The notes below the pieces were generated by a model that did not search any database, was not told where the DNA came from, and saw only the letters and a program-made list of their open reading frames with translations. From Govanella sp037189785 (GTDB taxonomy: Bacteria; Pseudomonadota; Alphaproteobacteria; Sphingomonadales; Govanellaceae), in contig JBBCIP010000311.1 of assembly GCA_037189785.1 (NCBI GenBank), positions 1-7,417 on the forward strand: DNA of 7,417 bases, written 5' to 3'. Numbering within the stretch: the stretch's first letter is position 1; every line of letters begins with the position of its first letter. The position numbers and the translations under genes were made by a program. Positions 1 to 5,623 of the stretch are shown one piece after another.

Positions 1-69
1 TATGATCTATGGCAGCAGCATGTGGAGCAGAAAACGACTGTGCCATCCAAGGAAAGTTCAGCGTTATGA
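1..69 (+). CDS. 3' end of an unidentified upstream gene (partial)
   Basis: Frame 1 is open from the window edge to a TGA at 67-69, giving 22 residues that begin YDLWQQHVEQ and end KESSAL. The stop overlaps the ATG at 66-68 of pseI in an ATGA arrangement. That is typical of translationally coupled operon genes and is the main reason to believe this short tail is real. By context it could be another pseudaminic acid pathway gene, such as a PseH-type acetyltransferase or a PseG-type hydrolase. The tail is too short and poorly conserved to identify, so no function is assigned. Confidence 0.6.
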   Translation, partial: YDLWQQHVEQKTTVPSKESSAL

Positions 70-1142
70 CCGCCACAAACAATAAAACAATAAAAAATAA
101 AACACTGACGATTGCGGGTCGCGTGATCGGCGATGGCGCGCCACCTTATGTGATTGCCGAAATATCAGCCAATCATAATGGTGATATCAATCGCGCGTTC
201 CAGATTATGGAAGCGGCCAAAGCTGCGGGCGCTGATGCGGTCAAAATTCAAACCTATCGTGCTGATACCATCACTATCGATCATGATAGTCCCGAATTTC
301 AGATCAACGGGGGCTTATGGGATGGTCATTCACTTTACAAACTGTATGAATGGGCACACACGCCGTGGGATTGGCACCCAGCCTTGTTTGATAAAGCGCG
401 GGCTTTGGGCATTACGATTTTCTCATCGCCGTTTGATCATACGGCGGTCGATTTGCTCGAAAGTCTTGGGGCGCCGGCTTATAAAATAGCGTCGTTCGAG
501 GCGATTGACTTGCCGTTGATCCGCCGGGTGGCGGCAACCGGGAAGCCGCTTATTATCTCGACCGGGATGGCCGATGCGGCCGAAATTCAAGATGCCGTGG
601 ACACGGCGCGCGCTGCCGGGTGCGGTGAGCTCGCGGTGTTGCATTGTGTCAGCGGCTATCCGGCTCCGGCGACGGATTATAACCTTGCGACCGTTGCCGA
701 TATGCAATCGCGCTTTGATACGGTGGTTGGATTGTCCGATCACACTTTGGATAATACCACAGCCATTGCGAGTGTCGTGTTGGGGGCTGCGATTATTGAA
801 AAACATGTGACTTTGGATCGGTCCGGCGGTGGGCCGGATGACAGCTTTTCGCTGGAGCCTGACGAGCTTGCGGCATTGTGCCGTGATGCGCGCACAGCGT
901 GGTCCGCGCTCGGGTCGGTGAATTATGAACGGAAGGAAAGCGAGAAAGGCAACGTCATTTTCCGCCGCTCGCTGTATGTTGTTGAAGATGTAGCGGCGGG
1001 GGAGCTGTTTACTGCCGAAAACGTGCGGTCAATCCGGCCGGGTTATGGATTGGCGCCGAAACATTATGATAGTGTTTTAGGAAAACGCAGCAAGGTTGCG
1101 TTATCACGCGGTACGGCATTGCAGTGGGATCATGTTCAATGA
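66..1142 (+). CDS. pseI: Pseudaminic acid synthase PseI (NeuB family)
   Basis: Condenses phosphoenolpyruvate with 2,4-diacetamido-2,4,6-trideoxy-L-altrose to make pseudaminic acid, a nonulosonic acid used to glycosylate flagellin or surface polysaccharide; a cytoplasmic enzyme. The 358-residue product has the NeuB TIM barrel at about 25-285: AEISANHNG (31-39), VKIQTY (59-64), FSSPFD (119-124), KIASFE (140-145), ISTGMA (164-169), GLSDHT (222-227) and IEKHVTLDR (244-252). His225 and His247 match the metal-binding histidines of the family. GLWDGHSLYKLYEWAHTPWDWH (83-104 region) and GGPDDSFSLEP point to PseI rather than sialic or legionaminic synthases. A C-terminal SAF (antifreeze-like) domain covers about 297-358. 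The ATG at 66 is preferred because it overlaps the previous stop, follows AAGGAA at 49-54 and gives the usual family length; an in-frame ATG at 9 would add 19 unconserved residues. The stop overlaps the arfB start. Confidence 0.93.
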   Translation: MTATNNKTIKNKTLTIAGRVIGDGAPPYVIAEISANHNGDINRAFQIMEAAKAAGADAVKIQTYRADTITIDHDSPEFQINGGLWDGHSLYKLYEWAHTPWDWHPALFDKARALGITIFSSPFDHTAVDLLESLGAPAYKIASFEAIDLPLIRRVAATGKPLIISTGMADAAEIQDAVDTARAAGCGELAVLHCVSGYPAPATDYNLATVADMQSRFDTVVGLSDHTLDNTTAIASVVLGAAIIEKHVTLDRSGGGPDDSFSLEPDELAALCRDARTAWSALGSVNYERKESEKGNVIFRRSLYVVEDVAAGELFTAENVRSIRPGYGLAPKHYDSVLGKRSKVALSRGTALQWDHVQ

Positions 1143-1555
1143 TCCGTGTAACATCACGGATCAGCATCGATGATGACGAAATCGACGAAACCTTTGTTCG
1201 TGCATCTGGTCCCGGTGGGCAGAATGTCAATAAACTGTCGACCGCCGTACAGCTGCGCTTTGATGTGCGGCGATCGCCGAACCTTCCCCATGACGTGCGT
1301 GAACGGTTGGTTAAATTATCAGGGCGGCGCTTGACACTGGATGGTGTTCTGATCATCACGGCGGATCGGTTCAGAACCCAAGACCGCAATCGCGAAGATG
1401 CTCGCAATCGCCTGATAGAATTGATTGCCCGGGCTGCTGAGAAACCGAAGCCGCGGCGTCCGACCAAACCCACCAAAGGGTCCCAAGAACGCCGCCTGAC
1501 CGGGAAAACCATTCGGAGCGGGATCAAGAAGATGCGCCGGTCTACCGACGACTAA
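1139..1555 (+). CDS. arfB: Alternative ribosome-rescue factor / peptidyl-tRNA hydrolase ArfB (YaeJ)
   Basis: Hydrolyses peptidyl-tRNA on ribosomes stalled at the 3' end of mRNAs lacking a stop codon, as a backup to trans-translation. The 138-residue product has the class-I release factor catalytic motif at 23-31 (SGPGGQNVN; GGQ at 26-28), the family pattern NKLSTAVQLRFDV, then a linker (about 100-112) and a basic C-terminal tail (RRLTGKTIRSGIKKMRR, 118-134). In known ArfB proteins this tail enters the empty mRNA channel. The short length and absence of codon-recognition domains separate it from PrfA/PrfB. The ATG at 1139 forms an ATGA overlap with the pseI stop at 1140-1142; an in-frame ATG at 1124 lies inside pseI and adds only five residues. 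No strong Shine-Dalgarno is visible, so translation may depend on coupling to pseI. Confidence 0.92.
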   Translation: MIRVTSRISIDDDEIDETFVRASGPGGQNVNKLSTAVQLRFDVRRSPNLPHDVRERLVKLSGRRLTLDGVLIITADRFRTQDRNREDARNRLIELIARAAEKPKPRRPTKPTKGSQERRLTGKTIRSGIKKMRRSTDD

Positions 1556-1585
1556 TGTCTGGGCATTATGTCCTAGTCGCCCCTA

Positions 1586-2611
1586 TCATACTTTTACAAT
1601 CAGCTTGCCGAAGTTTTTGCCTTTTAAAAGGCCCATGAAGGCGGTCGGGGCATTTTCCAAGCCGTCGACGATATCTTCGCGGTATTTGATTTTACCGTCT
1701 TTGATCCAGGCCGCGACATCGCGTAAGAACGCTGCTTCTTGATCGGCAAAATCAAAAACAATGAACCCACGCACGGTCAGCCGTTTGACCAGAATGTTGA
1801 CCATCAGCAACGGTCCGCGATCAGGACCGGGTGGCAGTTCCGTATCATTGTATTGGGCGATGCGGCCGCACACCGGAATACGGCCAAAGGTGTTCATCAA
1901 CGGCAATACGGCGTCGAACACAGGGCCACCGACGTTCTCGAAATAAACATCGATCCCTTTGGGGCAAGCGGCGGCCAATTTCTCGGCGAAATCTGCGGCT
2001 TTGTAATCGACGCAGGCGTCGAAGCCCAATTCGTTGATGACATAGGCGCATTTTTCAGGGCCGCCGGCGATACCGACGGCGCGGGCGCCCTTTATTTTTG
2101 CAATTTGGCCGACCGCTGAGCCCACAGCACCTGATGCGGCGGAAACGACAACGGTTTCACCCGGTTTCGGTTGACCGATGGTCAGCAAACCGGTGTACGC
2201 GGTCATGCCGGGCATGCCGAGAATACCGAGCGCTGTGGTGATCGGGGCTGCTTTCGGGTCTATTTTGTTCACGCCGACGCCATCGGTGACGGCATAATCC
2301 TGCCATCCCGTGTAAGCCATGACGATATCCCCCGGTGCGAATTTTGGATTATTGGATTTTACAACTTCGCTAACAGCGCCGCCGATCATGACATCGCCGA
2401 CGGCGACGGGGTCGGCATAAGATTTAGCGTCGCTCATACGACCGCGCATATAGGGGTCGAGAGATAACGCCAGCGTCCGTACTAAAAACTCACCCGCACC
2501 CGGCTCCGGGATCGGTGTTTCGATTAATGCAAAATTGCGGCTGGTCGGCTCTCCCACGGGACGCTCGGCCAGGGTGATGCGACGATTGACCGTAGACTTT
2601 GTCTGGCTCAT
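1586..2611 (-). CDS. curA: NADPH-dependent 2-alkenal/curcumin reductase-like protein (zinc-independent MDR family)
   Basis: A 341-residue medium-chain reductase of the leukotriene B4 12-hydroxydehydrogenase/CurA type, which reduces the C=C bond of alpha,beta-unsaturated aldehydes and ketones with NADPH in the cytoplasm. It tracks E. coli CurA (YncB, about 345 aa) nearly end to end: LDPYMRGRMSD (51-61), TGWQDYAV (101-108), LGMPGMTAYTGLL (131-143), the nucleotide-binding loop SAASGAVG (157-164), AGGPEKC (182-188; Lys187 is typical for the NADPH 2'-phosphate), YFENVGG (223-229), ELPPGPDR (258-265) and DGLENAPTAFMGLLKGKNFGK (316-336). The catalytic zinc ligands of alcohol dehydrogenases are absent, as expected. 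The ATG at 2611 is preceded by TAGGAG (2618-2623 on the - strand) at a 6-nt spacing. It converges on arfB and diverges from the imine reductase-like gene. Specific substrate unknown; a general detoxification role is likely. Confidence 0.88.
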   Translation of the reverse strand: MSQTKSTVNRRITLAERPVGEPTSRNFALIETPIPEPGAGEFLVRTLALSLDPYMRGRMSDAKSYADPVAVGDVMIGGAVSEVVKSNNPKFAPGDIVMAYTGWQDYAVTDGVGVNKIDPKAAPITTALGILGMPGMTAYTGLLTIGQPKPGETVVVSAASGAVGSAVGQIAKIKGARAVGIAGGPEKCAYVINELGFDACVDYKAADFAEKLAAACPKGIDVYFENVGGPVFDAVLPLMNTFGRIPVCGRIAQYNDTELPPGPDRGPLLMVNILVKRLTVRGFIVFDFADQEAAFLRDVAAWIKDGKIKYREDIVDGLENAPTAFMGLLKGKNFGKLIVKV

Positions 2612-2655
2612 TGGCGGCTCCTATTGTGCAGGGAAGGCTATGCTAGCGCGGAGTA

Positions 2656-2684
2656 TTGTATCCTGCCATAGGTAAAGTTATAGT
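2656..2684 (+). promoter_or_regulatory. Candidate sigma-70-type promoter for the imine reductase-like gene
   Basis: TTGTAT at 2656-2661 and TATAGT at 2679-2684 are separated by 17 nt, a good match to a housekeeping promoter. It would start transcription near 2691, about 42 nt before the ATG at 2733. The perfect palindrome at 2701-2714 would then lie just downstream of the start site, a position suited to repression. The -35 overlaps a possible - strand -10 (TACAAT, 2655-2660 read on the - strand) that could serve curA, so the two divergent promoters may interfere. The curA -35 is not recognisable. Confidence 0.5.
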
Positions 2685-2695
2685 CTGATCGGAAA
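2682..2695. promoter_or_regulatory. Possible degenerate second operator overlapping the -10
   Basis: AGTCTGATCGGAAA matches the TTTCYTTTARGAAA pattern at 9 of 14 positions, with an intact right arm (GGAAA). It begins exactly 19 bp before the perfect palindrome at 2701. A degenerate copy at the other promoter (4909) is also offset 19 bp from its perfect site, though on the other side. On sequence alone this is weak and could be chance. Confidence 0.25.
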
Positions 2696-2700
2696 CTATG

Positions 2701-2714
2701 TTTCTTTTAAGAAA
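2701..2714. promoter_or_regulatory. Perfect 14-bp palindrome, probable XRE-cupin operator
   Basis: TTTCTTTTAAGAAA has two 6-bp arms (TTTCTT and AAGAAA) around a TT centre. It lies between the candidate promoter and the start of the imine reductase-like gene. The same design recurs at 4890-4903 beside the XRE regulator (TTTCCTTTAGGAAA), differing only by one compensated base pair in the arms. Short AT-rich palindromes of this kind are common targets of XRE-family dimers. Assignment to the neighbouring regulator is inference. Confidence 0.65.
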
Positions 2715-2732
2715 TAAGCTTGAAAGATCGTT

Positions 2733-3674
2733 ATGCAAATTTTGTCATCTGCCGATGTTGTGCAGGCCTTACCATATGCAGCTTTGGTTGATGCTTTGGA
2801 CCGCGCTTTTAAGCAGGGGGCGGACGTCCCGTTGCGTCATCATCATACGGTGCCGACCCAAAGCGGTGGAGAGAATACGTTGTTGTTGATGCCGTGTTGG
2901 CAAACAGGCGGATATCTCGGGACCAAAATTGCGATGGTCTGCCCAGAAAATACAACGCGGGGGTTGGGCGCCGTCACCGCGAGTTATGTGTTGATGGATG
3001 CGGAAACAGGGGCAACAAAAGCCATTCTCGATGGGCTTGAATTAACGGTGCGGCGCACGGCGGCGGCATCGGCTTTGGCATCGCGTTATCTGTCGCATTA
3101 TAAAAGTCAGCGCCTGTTGATTGTTGGTGCCGGAAACTTGGTGCCGCATCTGATTGCGGCGCACGCGACTGTGCGACCGATCACAGAGGTGCATATTTGG
3201 GCGCGACGACCGGATCAAGCGCAAAGCCTAGCGGCTAAACTTGAGCAGGATCATGCCTTTCCGATTAAAGCCGTGGACGATTTGGATCGTGCCGTGGGCT
3301 GGGCGGATATTATTTCCACCGCTACCCTTTCGACGACGCCTCTGATTAAAGGAACATTCCTGCGGGCGGGGCAGCATGTTGATTTGGTTGGTGGTTATAC
3401 GCCGGTGATGCGGGAAGCGGATGACGAGGCCCTGCGCAAAGCGCAAGTTTATGTCGATACACGAACGGGCGCCTGTCACGAAGCCGGTGACATTGTGCAA
3501 CCGATGAAAAGCGGTGTCATTCACATGAATGATATTAAGGGCGATTTGTTCGATCTGGCGGCCCGGCGTTCAGATGGCCGCATGCGCGATGATGCGATCA
3601 CGCTTTTTAAATCGGTGGGCACGGCATTGGAAGATTTGGCGGCGGCGGTGCTTGCGTATGAAGCGACTAAATAA
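2733..3674 (+). CDS. Ornithine cyclodeaminase/mu-crystallin family protein, probable imine (ketimine) reductase
   Basis: A 313-residue protein of the OCD/mu-crystallin family. Members include ornithine cyclodeaminase, delta1-pyrroline-2-carboxylate reductase, ketimine reductase and alanine dehydrogenase. Visible features: GTK with Lys65 and LTVRRTAAASALAS (104-117, Arg107/108), the conserved substrate-binding elements; a Rossmann loop LLIVGAGNLVPH (128-139); WARRP (156-160) after the second strand, whose arginines would suit NADP; VGGYTPVMREADDE (219-232); and the family signature FKSVGTALED (292-301). In true ornithine cyclodeaminase the catalytic Asp follows Gly-Gly (GGDCPGK-type segment). 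Here the position is Tyr222 in GGYTPVMRE, as in reductase-type members. A reductase acting on a cyclic or linear imino acid is therefore more likely than an ornithine lyase. The ATG at 2733 has only a weak Shine-Dalgarno (GAAAGA). The 3' end overlaps the convergent flavoprotein gene by 8 bp. Substrate unresolved. Confidence 0.82.
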   Translation: MQILSSADVVQALPYAALVDALDRAFKQGADVPLRHHHTVPTQSGGENTLLLMPCWQTGGYLGTKIAMVCPENTTRGLGAVTASYVLMDAETGATKAILDGLELTVRRTAAASALASRYLSHYKSQRLLIVGAGNLVPHLIAAHATVRPITEVHIWARRPDQAQSLAAKLEQDHAFPIKAVDDLDRAVGWADIISTATLSTTPLIKGTFLRAGQHVDLVGGYTPVMREADDEALRKAQVYVDTRTGACHEAGDIVQPMKSGVIHMNDIKGDLFDLAARRSDGRMRDDAITLFKSVGTALEDLAAAVLAYEATK

Positions 3675-4848
3675 TATTACGTTCCAAGACAAGATCGCCT
3701 TCATCAAAGCGTGTGGGGCGCAACGGCGATAAATCCAAAGTTTTATAGCGGCCATTAACAATAAGTTCGGCAAGACCGCGGCCGATGGCCGGGGATTGTT
3801 GCAAGCCATGGCCGCTGAACCCACTGGCAATATAAAGCCCCTGATGATTTGGGGACGGGCCGATGATCGCATTTTGATCGATGACATTGTAATCATAATG
3901 CCCGGCCCAGGCGTTGCTAAGCTTGATGCTTTCAAACTGAGGGACACGATGGGCAAGCAGCGGCCAGATATGATCTTCAAATAAACTGTAATCGACAGTG
4001 AAGTCATCGACATCGGTCTTCAAATCAGGATCGGGCGGCAGGCCGCATATAAACCGATCGCCTTCGGGGCGGAAATATAATCCGGCTGGATCGATGACCA
4101 ACGGGCAGTTGGTGAGTGTGTCTTTGCATTGAAACACAAAAACACAGCGCTTCCGTGGCTCGACAGGAAGATCAAGGCCGATGGCTTTGGTCAAGGATGG
4201 TGTTGAGGTTCCGGCGCTTACAACGACGATATCGGACGAAATATGATCGCCGCTGTCGAGTGTGACGCCGGTGATAGTGCCGTTCGACATCGATGTTATC
4301 GCTGTTGCTTGGGCTGTTTTGTAAACCACGCCCAACGACCTGGCTTTTTGTTTGAATGCTTGTAACAAACTATAGGCATCGAACCATCCTTCGCTATGCG
4401 CGGTGGTGGCTCCGCACGCAATGTCGCTGGTGTTAAGCCAAGGGAAGCGTTGTTTTAAAGCCGATGAATTGTAAAGCGCGACATCAACGTCGTTTTCTTT
4501 TTGAAGCGCAACATTGTCGGTTAAAGCCGCCGCACCCTGATCTGTCGCGAGATAGAGATAACCGTGTTCCCGCAGCGCAATGTCAGGCTTGTTGTCGGCA
4601 ACACTGAGGTGGTCAGATACATTACGCAAGAAATCGATGCCGAAGCGAGACATGGCGATATTGATGTGAGTTGAAAATTGCTGACGGATGGAGGCGGCGG
4701 ACAGTGTGGTGGCCGCTTTGCTGTATGTTGGGTCTTGTTCAACGACAATTATTTTACCGGTGAAGCCGGGGGCGATGCTAAGGAAATATGCGGTCGCACT
4801 GCCGATGATTCCACCGCCTAGGATCACTACATCCGCCCTGTCCGTCAT
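3667..4848 (-). CDS. FOXRED1-like FAD-dependent oxidoreductase (DAO family)
   Basis: A 393-residue flavoprotein of the D-amino acid oxidase/sarcosine oxidase superfamily. These enzymes oxidise C-N bonds of amino acids or N-methyl amines to imines. The N-terminal FAD loop is VVILGGGIIGSATAY (7-21), with the ribose-binding acid at VVEQD (35-39). Other blocks are SIRQQFS (53-59), EGWFDAYSLLQ (153-163), PVEPRKRCVFVFQC (228-241), LYFRPEGDRF (257-266), AWAGHYDYNVIDQNAIIG (313-330) and the FAD-closing motif ASGFSGHGLQQSPAIGR (341-357). From memory, these blocks and the C-terminal NII ending match human FOXRED1 better than classical DadA or SoxA. The cysteine that binds FAD covalently in monomeric sarcosine oxidase appears replaced by Gly316, so FAD is probably non-covalent. 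The start at 4848 is set by AGGAGG at 4854-4859 with 5-nt spacing; ATG 4851 is too close. It diverges from the XRE-cupin gene across a shared operator. Substrate unknown. Confidence 0.85.
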   Translation of the reverse strand: MTDRADVVILGGGIIGSATAYFLSIAPGFTGKIIVVEQDPTYSKAATTLSAASIRQQFSTHINIAMSRFGIDFLRNVSDHLSVADNKPDIALREHGYLYLATDQGAAALTDNVALQKENDVDVALYNSSALKQRFPWLNTSDIACGATTAHSEGWFDAYSLLQAFKQKARSLGVVYKTAQATAITSMSNGTITGVTLDSGDHISSDIVVVSAGTSTPSLTKAIGLDLPVEPRKRCVFVFQCKDTLTNCPLVIDPAGLYFRPEGDRFICGLPPDPDLKTDVDDFTVDYSLFEDHIWPLLAHRVPQFESIKLSNAWAGHYDYNVIDQNAIIGPSPNHQGLYIASGFSGHGLQQSPAIGRGLAELIVNGRYKTLDLSPLRPTRFDEGDLVLERNII

Positions 4849-4853
4849 CATCA

Positions 4854-4859
4854 CCTCCT
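4854..4859 (-). promoter_or_regulatory. Strong Shine-Dalgarno that decides the flavoprotein start
   Basis: AGGAGG on the - strand is followed by TGATG and then the ATG ending at 4848. The frame stays open upstream to an ATG at 5283, which would add 145 residues antisense to the regulator gene. The ideal spacing here and the standard FAD-loop position seven residues into the protein argue for the short form. Confidence 0.75.
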
Positions 4860-4876
4860 GCCGATATTTATTCCCT

Positions 4877-4904
4877 ATAATAACAAATATTTCCTTTAGG
4901 AAAA
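4877..4904 (-). promoter_or_regulatory. Candidate promoter for the flavoprotein gene
   Basis: Read on the - strand, TATTAT at 4877-4882 is a good -10 and TTTTCC at 4899-4904 a poor -35, with a 16-nt spacer. Transcription would start near 4870, giving a leader of about 22 nt that contains the strong Shine-Dalgarno. The palindrome at 4890-4903 covers the spacer and -35, so bound regulator would block RNA polymerase. On the + strand the same place reads TATAAT (4876-4881), which could instead serve the regulator gene, although no -35 is visible for it. Confidence 0.4.
4890..4903. promoter_or_regulatory. Perfect 14-bp palindrome, probable XRE-cupin operator in the divergent promoter region
   Basis: TTTCCTTTAGGAAA has 6-bp arms TTTCCT and AGGAAA around a TT centre. 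It lies between the divergent flavoprotein and XRE-cupin genes. It shares arm length, centre and 12 of 14 bases with the palindrome at 2701-2714, and the two differing bases are a compensating pair that keeps the symmetry. That is what a conserved dimer-binding site would show. It could serve both repression of the flavoprotein gene and autoregulation. Confidence 0.65.
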
Positions 4905-4908
4905 TTGT

Positions 4909-4922
4909 TTTCTTTTGAGCTT
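4909..4922. promoter_or_regulatory. Possible degenerate second operator before the XRE-cupin gene
   Basis: TTTCTTTTGAGCTT has a perfect left half (TTTCTTTT, identical to the site at 2701) but a poor right half, matching 10 of 14 positions. It starts 19 bp after the perfect palindrome at 4890, about two helical turns, so two dimers could bind on the same face of the DNA. It is suggestive only. Confidence 0.3.
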
Positions 4923-4931
4923 CACGGCGTC

Positions 4932-4937
4932 TATACT
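4932..4937 (+). promoter_or_regulatory. Possible -10 element for the XRE-cupin gene
   Basis: TATACT matches the -10 consensus at five of six positions. Seventeen nt upstream is TTTCTT (4909-4914), a poor -35 inside the degenerate operator. If used, transcription would begin near 4944, only a few bases before the ATG at 4947. That implies a nearly leaderless message or use of the later ATG at 4974. Confidence 0.3.
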
Positions 4938-4946
4938 TCGGGCTGT

Positions 4947-5621
4947 ATGAAGGGCCTGAAACCGGATATTGCCATGCACCCGATCGCGAAACATGAACTG
5001 TTCCAATCCTCTCGCGATGAACACGCCAAGGACAGTCAAGCCCAGATGCGGCAGGGACGGGACAATCCAGGGGCCGATTTGGGTCACTATTTGCGCCAAT
5101 TGCGGGCGGACTTGGGCTGGACCCTGGCCGATGCCAGCGCTGCCGCCGGGATCGCCCGATCCAGTATTTCCAAAATCGAAAACGGGCAAATGTCGCCCAC
5201 TTATGATTTGTTGCTGAAACTTGCGGCGGGTTACAACGTTGATCTGGCGGACTTTTTTGCGCGATCCGGGACCCAGGATGCAACCGGGCGGATGACTGTC
5301 ACGCGCCGCGGCAAGGGGCAGCCCCATCCGGCCAATGTTTACCGGCATGAAGTTCTGGCGGCCGGGTTATCACATAAAAAAATGCAGCCTTTTCATACTC
5401 ATATCCGTGCACTCGCGCCGGATGAAGCGCTTGATTGGGCGGTTCATGCGGGAGAAGAGTTTATATATGTGTTGTCGGGAGTGGTGATCTTCCATACCGA
5501 GCACTATGAACCGGTGATTCTGCAACCGGGTGACAGCATTTACATTGATAGCGCCATGCGTCATACGGCTGTTGCCGAAGGTAGGGATGGTGCGGATGTG
5601 TTATGGATGGCAGCCAGTTGA
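4947..5621 (+). CDS. XRE-family HTH regulator with C-terminal cupin sensor domain
   Basis: A 224-residue transcriptional regulator. A Cro/C1-type helix-turn-helix occupies about 45-105 (LGHYLRQLRADLGWTLADAS, then AGIARSSISKIENGQMSPTYDLLLKLA). A cupin_2 barrel covers about 150-222 (HAGEEFIYVLSG at 167-178, LQPGDSIYID at 192-201, RHTAVAEG at 205-212). XRE-cupin proteins typically control nearby genes for amino acid, polyamine or amine metabolism, with the cupin sensing a small ligand. His167, Glu171 and His206 are plausible metal or ligand residues. Ahead of the HTH are about 44 residues of low conservation. Start is uncertain: ATG 4947 is used here, ATG 4974 gives 215 residues, and neither has a clear Shine-Dalgarno; TTG 4905 would abut the operator and is unlikely. 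The gene diverges from the flavoprotein and its stop is 2 bp from the convergent TetR stop. Likely regulator of both enzyme genes and itself. Confidence 0.87.
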   Translation: MKGLKPDIAMHPIAKHELFQSSRDEHAKDSQAQMRQGRDNPGADLGHYLRQLRADLGWTLADASAAAGIARSSISKIENGQMSPTYDLLLKLAAGYNVDLADFFARSGTQDATGRMTVTRRGKGQPHPANVYRHEVLAAGLSHKKMQPFHTHIRALAPDEALDWAVHAGEEFIYVLSGVVIFHTEHYEPVILQPGDSIYIDSAMRHTAVAEGRDGADVLWMAAS

Positions 5622-5623
5622 GC

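Noticed and set aside
9..65. Longer pseI start at ATG 9
   Set aside because: It adds 19 unconserved residues and overlaps the upstream frame by 61 bases; ATG 66 has the ATGA overlap and gives normal family length.
1561..1582. GGGC...GCCC hairpin between arfB and curA as a terminator
   Set aside because: The stem is only 4 bp with a 14-nt loop and no U-tract on either strand.
2698..2889. Small + strand ORF starting at ATG 2698
   Set aside because: Its start overlaps the palindrome, and it runs out of frame within the imine reductase-like gene without recognisable features.
4852..5283. N-terminal extension of the flavoprotein frame up to an ATG at 5283 (- strand)
   Set aside because: It is antisense to the XRE-cupin gene, has no family similarity, and the strong AGGAGG at 4854-4859 plus the FAD loop place the start at 4848.
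4896..5348. 150-codon - strand ORF opposite the XRE-cupin gene
   Set aside because: It is a shadow of the + strand HTH-coding sequence, with no recognisable domain and an implausible composition.
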